The translations under genes were made by a program, and so were the position numbers. From positions 1 through 41,887 of the forward strand of contig NZ_JASJDK010000064.1 of assembly GCF_030065675.1 (NCBI RefSeq): a stretch of DNA of 41,887 nucleotides. The letters run 5' to 3'. Shown here one piece after another: positions 18,864 through 27,628 of this stretch (the stretch's first letter is position 1; each line of letters starts with the position of its first letter). Source of the stretch: Mastigocoleus sp. MO_188.B34. GTDB taxonomy: Bacteria > Cyanobacteriota > Cyanobacteriia > Cyanobacteriales > Nostocaceae. The notes beneath the pieces are model-generated. The model made no database searches and had not been told where the DNA came from. It saw only the letters and a program-made list of their open reading frames with translations.

Positions 18864-20420
18864 ATGCAGAGTTTTTCAACTTCCAATACGGTACCCACAT
18901 CCATACCTACACCTACATCCACAAATGGAAAGAAAACTTACAATCGTGATGATTGGAAGGGAGGATATGAGTCTCTCAAACAAGAATTCGATTATTGGAT
19001 TGATGAAATTGAAGGAGAAATTCCCTTAGAACTAACAGGAACATTATTTAGAAATGGACCTGGTTTACTCGACATAAATGGACAAACATTTCAGCATCCA
19101 TTTGATGGTGATGGAATGATTAGCAGAATCAGTTTTTGTAACGGAAAAGCTCATTTTAGTAATCGCTTTGTCCGCACCAGCGCATATCTGGAAGAACAAG
19201 CAGCCGGACAAATTCTTTATCGCGGTGTTTTTGGGACCCAAAAACCTGGAGGTTGGTTAGCAAACGCTTTTGATTTCCGGCTAAAAAATATTGCTAACAC
19301 CAACATTATTTACTGGGGCGGGAAGCTGTTAGCATTATGGGAAGCAGCAGATCCTCACAGACTCGATCCCCATACTTTAGATACCTTGGGTAAAGAACAT
19401 TTCAATGGTGTTTTATCAGAAGGTGAAGCTTTTGCTGCTCATCCACGCTTCGATCCGAGCAGTTCTCGGGATGGTGGTGCACCCTGTATGGTTAATTTTT
19501 CCACTAAACCAGGACTATCAACCGCGATTACGATTTTTGAATTAGATAATAAGGCTCGAGTAGTCCGCCAACATACCCATAATGTTCCTGGATTTGCGTT
19601 TATTCATGATTTTGCCATAACTCCTAATTACTGCATATTTTTTCAAAATCCTGTTACCTTCAATCCTCTTCCCTTTACTTTGGGGATACGTGGTGCGGGG
19701 GAATGTGTCAAATTCCAAGCTGGTAAACCAACACGCGCAGTCATAATTTCACGCAATCCTCCCCAAACAGACAAGAAAAATAACGGAAATTATCGGGGAC
19801 AAAAGACGATTGAAATAGAAGCAGGTTTTGTTTTTCATCACGCCAATGCTTACGAAGAAGGGGATGAAATTATCATTGACTCTATTTGCTATGAATCTCT
19901 TCCAGAGGTAGAACCCAACAGTGATTTCCGGGAAACAAATTTTGAAAGTCTTAAACCCGGTCAACTGTGGAGATTTCATCTCAATATCAAAGATAATACA
20001 AGCCAAAAAGAATTAATTGAAAGCTGTTGCTGCGAGTTTCCCACCATCCATCCCGATCGAGTCGGACGTAATAATCGATATGTGTATTTGGGGACAGTAG
20101 ATCCTAATGTAACTGGTAATGCTCCCTTACAGGGATTTCTCAAACTCGATCGAGAAACTGGTGAGAAGCAATTTTGGAGTGCTGCACCCAAAGGTTTTGC
20201 TAGCGAACCCATCTTTGTACCCCGTAACCCAGGTTCTGATACAGGAGATGAAGATGATGGTTGGCTGTTAGGTGTAATTTATGATTCAGCCGAACATCGC
20301 TCTGATGTGGTGATTTTAGATGCTAAAGATTTACAGCGAGGACCAATTGCAAAATTGCACTTAAAGCACCATATACCCTATGGTTTACATGGTAATTTTA
20401 CTTCCGAAGTGTTCATCTGA
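18864..20420 (+). CDS. Carotenoid cleavage oxygenase (RPE65/ACO family)
   Basis: A 518-residue non-haem iron dioxygenase that should cleave a conjugated double bond of a carotenoid or apocarotenoid to aldehydes. The four iron-binding histidines can be assigned: His193 (F-A-A-H-P-R-F), His248 (F-I-H-D-F-A-I-T), His325 (F-H-H-A-N-A-Y-E-E-G) and His509 (G-L-H-G-N-F), with the seven-blade core spacing as in the family. Other signatures are G-T-L-F-R-N-G-P-G and H-P-F-D-G-D-G-M-I near the start. The N-terminal 20 residues are Ser/Thr/Pro-rich and probably disordered. It stands alone; substrate (beta-carotene, apocarotenal or other) is not predictable. The next gene is convergent, with only 29 bases between the stops. 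Confidence 0.94.
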   Translation: MQSFSTSNTVPTSIPTPTSTNGKKTYNRDDWKGGYESLKQEFDYWIDEIEGEIPLELTGTLFRNGPGLLDINGQTFQHPFDGDGMISRISFCNGKAHFSNRFVRTSAYLEEQAAGQILYRGVFGTQKPGGWLANAFDFRLKNIANTNIIYWGGKLLALWEAADPHRLDPHTLDTLGKEHFNGVLSEGEAFAAHPRFDPSSSRDGGAPCMVNFSTKPGLSTAITIFELDNKARVVRQHTHNVPGFAFIHDFAITPNYCIFFQNPVTFNPLPFTLGIRGAGECVKFQAGKPTRAVIISRNPPQTDKKNNGNYRGQKTIEIEAGFVFHHANAYEEGDEIIIDSICYESLPEVEPNSDFRETNFESLKPGQLWRFHLNIKDNTSQKELIESCCCEFPTIHPDRVGRNNRYVYLGTVDPNVTGNAPLQGFLKLDRETGEKQFWSAAPKGFASEPIFVPRNPGSDTGDEDDGWLLGVIYDSAEHRSDVVILDAKDLQRGPIAKLHLKHHIPYGLHGNFTSEVFI

Positions 20421-20449
20421 AATTACTTACCTCGTTAGGTGCATCGCTT

Positions 20450-21574
20450 CTAACCCATAATTTCTTTTAAGCTGCAAATCACTCGATCTTGTTGTTCTTC
20501 AGAAAGCTCTGGAAACATAGGTAAAGATAGAACTTGATTACAAATTTCTTCAGAAACTGGTAGTGACGAGGTTTGATAACCCAAGTTGCCATAAACTTCT
20601 TGTAAATGCAAAGGACGAGGATAATAAATCATTGTATTTACACCTCGTTCTTGTAATTTTTCCCTTACCAAGTCCCGTTTATTATCAAGTACTCGAATTG
20701 TGTATTGGTTCCATACCCCTTGTCCTCCTGGTAATTGTTGTGGAGTAATGATACCGGGGACCTGTGAAAGTTGCTGATGGTAACGATATGCTATTCTTTG
20801 TCTCTGTTTGTTCCAAATATCTAAATAACGCAGTTTAATTTGCAAAATAGCTGCTTGAATTGTATCTAAGCGACTATTAACACCTATATACTCATAGTGA
20901 TATTTGGATTGTTGACCGTGGTCCTTAAGTATCCTTAGCTTTTTCGCAATTTCGCGATCGCTAGTAGTTATTGCACCTCCATCACCACAAGCACCAAGAT
21001 TTTTGGTGGGATAAAAGCTAAAGCAACCTACTTGTCCGATACTTCCAACCTTTTGTTCACCCCAAGTTGCTCCTGTGGATTGAGCGCAGTCTTCAATTAC
21101 AACTAAATTATGCTTAGTCGCCAAATCCATTAATCCAGTCATATCAACCGGTTGTCCAAATAAATGAACCGGGATAATAGCTTTTGTTTTGGGTGTAATT
21201 GCAGCTTCAACTTGCTGTAGGTCGAGGTTAAATGTAGCAGGATCTATATCAACGAAAACTGGTTTCGCTCCAGCACTACTGATGGTTTCAGATGTAGCAA
21301 TAAAGGTAAAAGGAACTGTAATTACTTCGTCACCTGCACCAATGTCGAATGCACGTAAGGCTAGATAAAGGGCATCAGTACCAGAGTTACAAGCGACACA
21401 TTCATAAACACCGTGATAAGCAGCAAACTGTTGCTCAAAGCCTTCAACGAGTGGACCCCCAATATAGCGACCAGAAGCTAAAACTTCCAGGACAGCTGCA
21501 CTTATTTCTGCTTCCATAGCAGCATACTGTTGCTTAATGTCAAAAGCAGGGATAGGTTTTACAGTTTGAATCAT
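20450..21574 (-). CDS. DegT/DnrJ/EryC1/StrS-family PLP aminotransferase
   Basis: A 374-residue pyridoxal-phosphate enzyme of the sugar aminotransferase family. Visible marks: Y-I-G-G-P-L-V-E-G-F-E near the start, N-S-G-T-D-A-L (phosphate binding), D-E-V-I-T-V-P-F-T-F, V-I-E-D-C-A-Q (Asp for the pyridine nitrogen), and S-F-Y-P-T-K191-N-L-G-A-C-G-D-G-G-A with the Schiff-base lysine. These enzymes usually transfer an amino group to a keto-sugar nucleotide in polysaccharide, O-antigen or glycoside synthesis. No other sugar genes adjoin it, so the product is unknown. The start ATG at 21574 fits the family N-terminus (I-P-A-F-D-I-K-Q-Q-Y). Length is normal. Confidence 0.95.
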   Translation of the reverse strand: MIQTVKPIPAFDIKQQYAAMEAEISAAVLEVLASGRYIGGPLVEGFEQQFAAYHGVYECVACNSGTDALYLALRAFDIGAGDEVITVPFTFIATSETISSAGAKPVFVDIDPATFNLDLQQVEAAITPKTKAIIPVHLFGQPVDMTGLMDLATKHNLVVIEDCAQSTGATWGEQKVGSIGQVGCFSFYPTKNLGACGDGGAITTSDREIAKKLRILKDHGQQSKYHYEYIGVNSRLDTIQAAILQIKLRYLDIWNKQRQRIAYRYHQQLSQVPGIITPQQLPGGQGVWNQYTIRVLDNKRDLVREKLQERGVNTMIYYPRPLHLQEVYGNLGYQTSSLPVSEEICNQVLSLPMFPELSEEQQDRVICSLKEIMG

Positions 21575-21936
21575 AAATTTTTATGCGTGTTTGGAAAGAT
21601 AGATACTAGTATTTACCAATATTTAATTTGGGCTAATTAATTTTGAGTAATTAATTTTGAGTAATTCATTTGGACTAATGGCATTTTTCATCATATAAGG
21701 ATTGAAAAGCTGTCATCTTTAATACTATTTGCCTAAGCATTTTTATTTATTTTTGCATGGTATGTTATTGTAAACGCAATTGATATGATTGCTACTTTAA
21801 GCTGAAAATATTTGCCAATATTAGGCTATTAAGCTTTTTGAAAGCAAGAAATTTAAAAATTGGTCGAATAGATAGGTGGGATTTTTTGCATCATTACCCG
21901 TCACTATCTTTGGTTATTAGTGATTCGAGTCAAATA

Positions 21937-22713
21937 ATGAATATTATTCAGCTTACTTTTGCGGACTTAGCTAGCGCGTTAGCATTAATGGGGATAGTTA
22001 TAGCCCTATCCGCTTGGGAAAAATTAGGATTAGAACTAAAATTTGCGATCGCAACTGGTAGAACTCTTCTCCAGGTAGTGGTACTGGGATACATTTTGGA
22101 TATTGTATTCACGTTGAATAATATGTGGGCTGTTTTGGCGATGTTAGCAGTAATGCTTTCAATTGCGGCAATTATCGCACGCAATCGTATCGAACAAAAA
22201 AATCCCTTTATGCTTCCTTTGGTATGGGTTTCAATGCTTTTTAGTAGCACTGTAACTATCACGTATATTAATTTACTTATAATTCAACCAAAGATATGGT
22301 TTGAACCCCAATATTTGATTCCTATTGCTGGAATGATTTTAGCCAGTGCAATGAATGCAGCAGCAATTGCAGGGGAAAGACTTGTAAAAACGATTAATTC
22401 TAGCCAGCAAGAAATTGAAACCCATTTGAGTTTGGGTGCATCTCCTCAACAAGCAATTCAACAATATCGTCAAGAAGCAATTCGTGCTGGGTTAATTCCT
22501 AGTATTAATCAGATGACAATTATTGCCATGATTGCAATACCAACATTCTTATCTGGACAATTACTTAGTGGAGTAAATCCCCGTGAGGCAGCATCTTATC
22601 AAATTTTAATCGTGTTTGCGATCGCTTTTACTAATTTACTGACCTCTTTGTTGGTAACTTGGGGAATTTGTCGTCAGTCTTTCAATTCAGCAGCACAGTT
22701 GGTTGTTAGGTAA
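21937..22713 (+). CDS. FetB/YbbM-like (UPF0014) ABC permease
   Basis: A membrane protein of about 258 residues with six or seven helices. The opening L-A-L-M-G-I-V-I-A-L-S, A-T-G-R-T-L-L-Q-V-V-V-L-G, G-M-I-L-A-S-A-M-N-A-A-A-I, L-S-L-G-A-S-P-Q-Q-A and M-I-A-I-P-T-F-L-S-G-Q-L-L-S-G match the UPF0014 permeases. Bacterial FetB exports iron with the ATPase FetA; plant ALS3/STAR2 are relatives. I take the ATG at 21937 as the start: an upstream TTG (21838) would add 33 residues that do not belong to the family. No ATPase partner is adjacent, so it must be encoded elsewhere. The gene ends in the heptamer array at 22711. Confidence 0.85.
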   Translation: MNIIQLTFADLASALALMGIVIALSAWEKLGLELKFAIATGRTLLQVVVLGYILDIVFTLNNMWAVLAMLAVMLSIAAIIARNRIEQKNPFMLPLVWVSMLFSSTVTITYINLLIIQPKIWFEPQYLIPIAGMILASAMNAAAIAGERLVKTINSSQQEIETHLSLGASPQQAIQQYRQEAIRAGLIPSINQMTIIAMIAIPTFLSGQLLSGVNPREAASYQILIVFAIAFTNLLTSLLVTWGICRQSFNSAAQLVVR

Positions 22714-22864
22714 TGAGTAATGAGTAATGAGTAATGGGTAATGGGTAATGGGTAATGGGTAATGGGTAATGGGTAATTGTTTACTCCTTACTTCTTACTT
22801 CTTACTTCTTACTTCTTACTTCTTACTTTTTACTTTTTACTTCTTACTCCTGACTCCTGACTCC
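22711..22864. repeat. Opposed heptanucleotide STRR arrays
   Basis: The whole gap between two convergent genes is heptamers. About nine tandem TGAGTAA/TGGGTAA units come first, then about a dozen TTACTTC, TTACTTT, TTACTCC and TGACTCC units. The second half is nearly the reverse complement of the first, so RNA from either side could form a long imperfect hairpin. Confidence 0.92.
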
Positions 22865-22865
22865 T

Positions 22866-24752
22866 TTAGTGAATTTTTGATTCTTGAATCACGTTACCTT
22901 GAGCATCGTAAACAATCAGTGAGGATTTAGCATTGATGCTGATTGCTTCTAAAGCTTGCTGTAATGTTTGCAGGTGATTGTTGACACTGGCGATCGGTTC
23001 AGAATCTCCTTGAAGACTAGCGTCAATTAAGCGTTGCTCTAATGCTTGTTCGTACTCCCTGGTAACCCTAACCACAATTTGTTTGTTATTAAAGGTGTAT
23101 TCGCAAACTATAACTTCACCAGAACAAGTTCTTTCTAAGTCGTTACGAGTTTTGTCCTGCTCGTTATAAATTTTTAATCTTCGTTGTGCTTGAGTAAGAG
23201 CTGAGCTTAAAGGTTCTACTAAAGACTGTGCTTTTTGTGAATAAGATGTATTGCTTGCAATGTTTTGTGCGGTATTTAAAGCCTCTTTCCATTGCATAAC
23301 AGCCAATTCTAATTGATTACTCCGTTCGTAACTTTCAGCCTGATTTGTAGCGCTGAGAATTTGTTCGTAGGATTTTGCTGCAGCTAACTCTTGGTTGGTA
23401 CGTTGACGAGCTACAACGAGTTTGGGTTGATATTTTGCTAGCTTCTGTTGCGCTTGAAAATATGCAACACTAGTTTTAGGTATTGGTTTTAAGGCATTAA
23501 CAACAATTTGCCAAGTAGATTGAGCTTTTTGTAAATCTTTTAAAGAACTCGCTTGTGTTTGTCGCGCACTTGCTACTTTGGCTACAGATGAAGCATCTTT
23601 AATTTTCTTTAACCATCTCTGCTCACTGAATAATAGCTCATTTACAGCTTTTAAGTTTTGACGATATACGGTTAGTTTTGGTCGCACAACATTATATAGC
23701 TCACTCTTGAGGCTAATGGTTTCCAATGGAGCGATCGCATCACGCCACAATTGCTGTCTGTTCTGGAGTTCTGATAAATTACTAATTGTACCCCGGCTTG
23801 CTTGGGTTGCTTGTCTACCTGTTTGAAATGCTTGCAATACTTGTTCAATTTGTTCTGATTTTTGAGATAAGTTAATAATTAATTCATTGGCTTTGTTGTG
23901 ATGAGGGGAGATTCTGGGAATTTTTTTTAGCGAATTAATTGCAAGATTAAGTTTTTTATGTCGAACCACTAAATCAGAATCGGAAGCAGCACCTCTTACT
24001 AATAATGGCGATTTTTGGGTCAACATTTCTGCAGTATCAATTTGAGAACATTTTGATACAACACAAGGACTACTAAATAAATAGCCCGCAGTTCCAAATA
24101 TTCCGACGATTCCCAGAATTCCACAAATTAAAGTTATTTTACGATGTAATTTAGTCTTTGAAGATGGAGGAGATGTTAATATTTCTACTTCGACTTCATT
24201 TTCACTAGTGTCTCTCAAAGTAGGTTCCGGGTCTTCAATTGATTCAGAAGATGATGGAGCGATCAATGGGAAAGATAAAGCCGCAGTAGAGAAACTACTA
24301 GGAATCGGTTCTTCGTTATCTTCTCCGGAATTCTTTTGACTTAAAGTTGCAGGTTCTTTCATTTCGAGTTTTAAAGAACATTTTGCATAGGGAAGTTTTG
24401 CACCCACAACCCTGATGAATAATTCTAGATACTGTTGAGACAAATTCAACTCTGATTCTAAAGCTTCTTCTAACACTGTAAAAATTGCTTTAGTATCAAC
24501 CCTAACTCCTGAGGGATGTTCGATTAAAACCATTGTTTGCTTTTTTTTAAAAGCACACCTCACCAGGAAAAATTCTCCAGAGGGAATTTCTGCGCGTAAA
24601 TATTCTTGCAAAAGCTGAGCTAGTAATTGCAAATCTTGTTGGGAGGTCGATCCTAGACAGCGATGTTGCTGATTTTTTTCTTCTTCGACCTGAGAGTATG
24701 AACTTTCTGTATTGGTTGAATGCAGATACACGGTTGAACCCACCACAGCCAT
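22866..24752 (-). CDS. Unrecognised membrane protein with helical repeats
   Basis: I do not recognise a named family. Starting at the ATG (24752) it has 628 residues. Residues about 35-130 look like a small alpha/beta domain (L-L-A-Q-L-L-Q-E-Y-L, then R-V-D-T-K-A-I-F-T-V-L). An acidic Ser/Pro/Glu-rich linker follows, then one membrane helix at about 206-227 (I-T-L-I-C-G-I-L-G-I-V-G). Beyond it is a long helical region with about four repeats of roughly 80 residues, each centred on a pattern like W-x3-I-x2-L-x2-I-P followed by A-x2-K-L-x2-Y. The C-terminal 60 residues look alpha/beta. Topology would put the helical part outside the cytoplasm if the N-terminus is inside. A TTG nine bases upstream is also possible. 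Function unknown; no operon partner. Confidence 0.75.
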   Translation of the reverse strand: MAVVGSTVYLHSTNTESSYSQVEEEKNQQHRCLGSTSQQDLQLLAQLLQEYLRAEIPSGEFFLVRCAFKKKQTMVLIEHPSGVRVDTKAIFTVLEEALESELNLSQQYLELFIRVVGAKLPYAKCSLKLEMKEPATLSQKNSGEDNEEPIPSSFSTAALSFPLIAPSSSESIEDPEPTLRDTSENEVEVEILTSPPSSKTKLHRKITLICGILGIVGIFGTAGYLFSSPCVVSKCSQIDTAEMLTQKSPLLVRGAASDSDLVVRHKKLNLAINSLKKIPRISPHHNKANELIINLSQKSEQIEQVLQAFQTGRQATQASRGTISNLSELQNRQQLWRDAIAPLETISLKSELYNVVRPKLTVYRQNLKAVNELLFSEQRWLKKIKDASSVAKVASARQTQASSLKDLQKAQSTWQIVVNALKPIPKTSVAYFQAQQKLAKYQPKLVVARQRTNQELAAAKSYEQILSATNQAESYERSNQLELAVMQWKEALNTAQNIASNTSYSQKAQSLVEPLSSALTQAQRRLKIYNEQDKTRNDLERTCSGEVIVCEYTFNNKQIVVRVTREYEQALEQRLIDASLQGDSEPIASVNNHLQTLQQALEAISINAKSSLIVYDAQGNVIQESKIH

Positions 24753-25800
24753 AAAACACAAACGACCAATTTTCTAACACAATTTATACAGTTTGTAAGT
24801 TATTTTTCACTATAAACTCAGTATTTAAATCTATGAGAATGAACTGCATAAATTTTATACACAAAACAAAAAATCCTTCTGAGAATACACTTGAGAATAA
24901 TTTGAGTTCAAAGTCATGCTTTATGAGGGATCTGCGAGCAAAGTATTAAATCCAATTAATAAGGGTTTTTAGAAAAAATATGGAAGTGTAACAAAAAATT
25001 GCAATTACTATATAAGGATTACCAAAGTCGAATTTTTCATAACACACAGCTTTTAATTGATCTTCATTTTCTAAATCACAATCATTTTAGATAAATGCTT
25101 GCGATCAAGCTTATAAAATATAAAATTTTCTCTTCGTTAAGATACTTTAACCTTAACGGTATCTTAGGGTTTTATATTTGGAATATGGATTAAATAAAGT
25201 ACGAAAGTAGGGTGCCGTTAGCATCGCGTAACGAACGATTTCAGATTTTAGAATTAGAGGTTATTAAATTCTCATTCCTTAGACTAAATACAAATCTTTA
25301 TTTGTGAATTATGATTTGAATCTATAGCTTTAAATCCAAAACAACAAATCAAGTTTTCTTAAATTAATGCCAAAAATTAACTTAAATACATTGAGTAAAT
25401 GATTTTAATTCGAAAAAATCATGATTTTTCGATATTTATAATTTTGTACATATATACTTTAATATCTAAAACTCAATTTAAATTTTATCTTTTATGATTC
25501 ATTTATGTTGTATGATAAAAATTCAATTTATGAAAATATAATATTTCATTTTTAGAGCAAAGCTGGAGATAAAACTGTAGCGAAACTACCGATGTAAAAA
25601 TTATATATTAGTAATAATACAAAGATAGCTGACTATAAAAATTAATTTACTATTACTACTACATTAGATAGAATTAATGAGTAGAAGTCTTATTTTTATA
25701 GCCAAAATCAAGCTAGATTCTGCAATTAAAGGTACAACATTTCTATTATTACCGATAGCTGCAGAATAGCTTTGTCAACGGCAAATTAGGGTGTATATCA
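24753..25800. other. 1.05-kb gene-free AT-rich gap
   Basis: No convincing gene. At 25138-25168 is an inverted repeat (TAAGATAC ... GTATCTTA) around TTAACCTTAA. At about 25209-25240 is a REP-like palindrome fragment (GCCGTTAGCATCGCGTAACG), a form common between cyanobacterial genes. The rest is AT-rich. This gap must hold the promoters of the divergent genes at 24752 and 25801. Confidence 0.55.
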
Positions 25801-27024
25801 ATGGATTTGTTGGAATTCCAAGTTAAAGAATGGTTTAGGACGATCGGCATACCTGTATTGCCTTCTCAACGAATAGATCATCCTACAGATTTAAAAAGAT
25901 TGAAAATTCGCTATCCCATAGTTTTAAAGTCTCAAGTTCACGGAAATAAACGTACTAAAGCCGGTGGGGTCAGATTCGTAGAGACAACTATTGATGCAAT
26001 CGCAGCAGCACACAATATTTTTAATTTACCAATCTTGGGCGAACTACCGGATGTTTTACTTGCGGAAGCGAAATTCGAGGTCCATAAAGAGTTTTATTTG
26101 GCTGTTGTTCTGGATACTGCTTTGTGCAGACCAGTACTTTTGGGGTGTAACGAACCCGATATAGATTGGGAACGCTCAGAGAATAAGATGCAACATGTGG
26201 TAGTGGAGCAAGATTTTTCGCCGTTTTATGCCCGAAGATTAGCCTTAAAAATGGGTTTACGGGGAAAAATTATGCAATCTGTAAGTGCAATCCTGGAAAA
26301 GATGTACCGATTATTTACAGAAAAAGATTTAGATCTGGTAGAAATTAACCCATTAGCGGTGAGTAATTCATCTGAGGTTATGGCGCTAAATGGTAATGTT
26401 CGGGTAAATGATCGCGCTATTGCTCGCCACCCAGAAATTGTTACCATGGCAGCAAAAATGACTAAACGTTCTTACTCAAGTCAAGTAAGTACTAACTTTA
26501 ACACTTGGAATGGTCTTTATTTCAAAGGGAACGTCGGAATTATTGGTAATGGTGTGGGTTCTTTAATGACAACCTTAGATTCTGTTACAAATGCTGGAGG
26601 TAAACCTGGAACTTGTTTAAATTTACGCCATTCCCCTTCCATTGAAAATTCAAGTACTGCTTTTAGTGATCGCCTTCAAAATGCTCTACATATGATGGCT
26701 AGCGATCGTAACACCCAAGCAATTTTAATTAATTTTCTGGGGTGTATACCTACATCAGGAGGAGTAAGTCACGCGATTGAAAAATTTATTCAAAATTTTG
26801 AAAATCAAATGAAACCACAAATCATCCGTTTCAATGGGAATAAACATCTTCCTTATCAGGATTTACCACATTTAGTTGTCCGTCTAGCTGGTTCTGAGTA
26901 TAAGACAGATAGAAAATATTTAACTCAGCTAGAAACTCCTGATAATTTAGCTTTGACAGTAGTAGAAAATTTAGATGAAGCAGTGGATCGAACTGTTGGA
27001 TTAACTAGTTCTGTAAGTTTATAA
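25801..27024 (+). CDS. Succinyl-CoA synthetase beta-like subunit (ATP-grasp)
   Basis: A 407-residue protein with the SucC layout: an N-terminal ATP-grasp domain (M-D-L-L-E-F-Q-V-K-E-W-F, the Y-P-I-V-L-K-S-Q segment, D-L-D-L-V-E-I-N-P-L-A) and a C-terminal ligase domain (V-G-I-I-G-N-G-V-G-S, then L-I-N-F-L-G-C-I). In succinyl-CoA synthetase this subunit binds nucleotide and succinate, with phosphate passed from a His on the alpha chain. Several C-terminal motifs depart from the standard: the usual D-V-G-G-G-A reads N-L-R-H-S-P-S, N-I-F-G-G-I reads N-F-L-G-C-I, and V-R-L-E-G reads V-R-L-A-G. Its partner alpha subunit starts about 600 bases downstream. It is either a divergent SucC or a related CoA ligase. 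Confidence 0.75.
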   Translation: MDLLEFQVKEWFRTIGIPVLPSQRIDHPTDLKRLKIRYPIVLKSQVHGNKRTKAGGVRFVETTIDAIAAAHNIFNLPILGELPDVLLAEAKFEVHKEFYLAVVLDTALCRPVLLGCNEPDIDWERSENKMQHVVVEQDFSPFYARRLALKMGLRGKIMQSVSAILEKMYRLFTEKDLDLVEINPLAVSNSSEVMALNGNVRVNDRAIARHPEIVTMAAKMTKRSYSSQVSTNFNTWNGLYFKGNVGIIGNGVGSLMTTLDSVTNAGGKPGTCLNLRHSPSIENSSTAFSDRLQNALHMMASDRNTQAILINFLGCIPTSGGVSHAIEKFIQNFENQMKPQIIRFNGNKHLPYQDLPHLVVRLAGSEYKTDRKYLTQLETPDNLALTVVENLDEAVDRTVGLTSSVSL

Positions 27025-27628
27025 AGTTGTATGAATAACACCTAACATATCCGTAGCTACTTAATAATTGTAATTCAGGCAAGATCTAACTAACCGAGAA
27101 TTAACTAACCGAGAATTAACTAATCGAGAATTAGCTTTTGCTCTGTAGTATTTAATTAAGCCAATCTTTATTTAGTAAAAGCAATTTGGTGTGAGGTAGA
27201 AGCCAAGATACTTTTTTAGAAATGCAATATTTCTCAAGATGTAATAGTGTTTTCTTAAATTTTTCTTTGATTTTTAGTTAATATCAATTTCTAATCCGTT
27301 ATCTTAAATCCAAGAAAAAGCAAACATTATTGATACTAGTTTGCTACTTTATATTCATGCTTGCTGATTTTATCTTCGCCTTCGGCTCGAAGTCAGAAAT
27401 AGGAAGTCAGAAGTCAGAATTTTTTTAAGTAACAAATTAATTGGTTGACTTTCTATTTCTAGACGAAGAAATTGGGTTTAAGACCCCCGCTAAAAACTTT
27501 AGCGGTATAAGCGTTACTGGCGGTTTCAATCCCCCAGTAAACTGACAATTCTGACTTCTGACTTCTGACTTCTTGAATTTCTTTCCCAATGGCTGGGGTA
27601 GTGGGTAGCCCAATTTATTCGAACTCTT
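27025..27628. other. Gap holding tandem repeat and a structured repeat block
   Basis: This 604-base gap separates the paired beta and alpha genes. At 27091-27135 are three 15-base tandem units TAACCGAGAATTAAC (the last with two changes). At 27389-27573 is a structured block described separately. No gene was found here. Confidence 0.7.
27389..27573. repeat. Structured block: three hairpins between inverted heptamer arrays
   Basis: The left arm (AGTCAGAAATAGGAAGTCAG and on to 27420) is answered by a right arm (27547-27573, CTGACTTCTGACTTCT), inverted heptamers of GAAGTCA type. Inside are GGG-TTTAAGA-CCC (27474-27486), CCGCTAAA-AAC-TTTAGCGG (27487-27505) and TTACTGG ... CCAGTAA (27514-27540). 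The three-hairpin array resembles a right end of an IS200/IS605 element, or an omega-RNA-like relic; that reading is a guess and no tnpB is present. Confidence 0.5.

Noticed and set aside
27521-27540. GTTTCAATCCCC resembling a cyanobacterial CRISPR repeat
   Set aside because: It occurs once, with no spacer-repeat array; it is part of a hairpin in a larger structured block.
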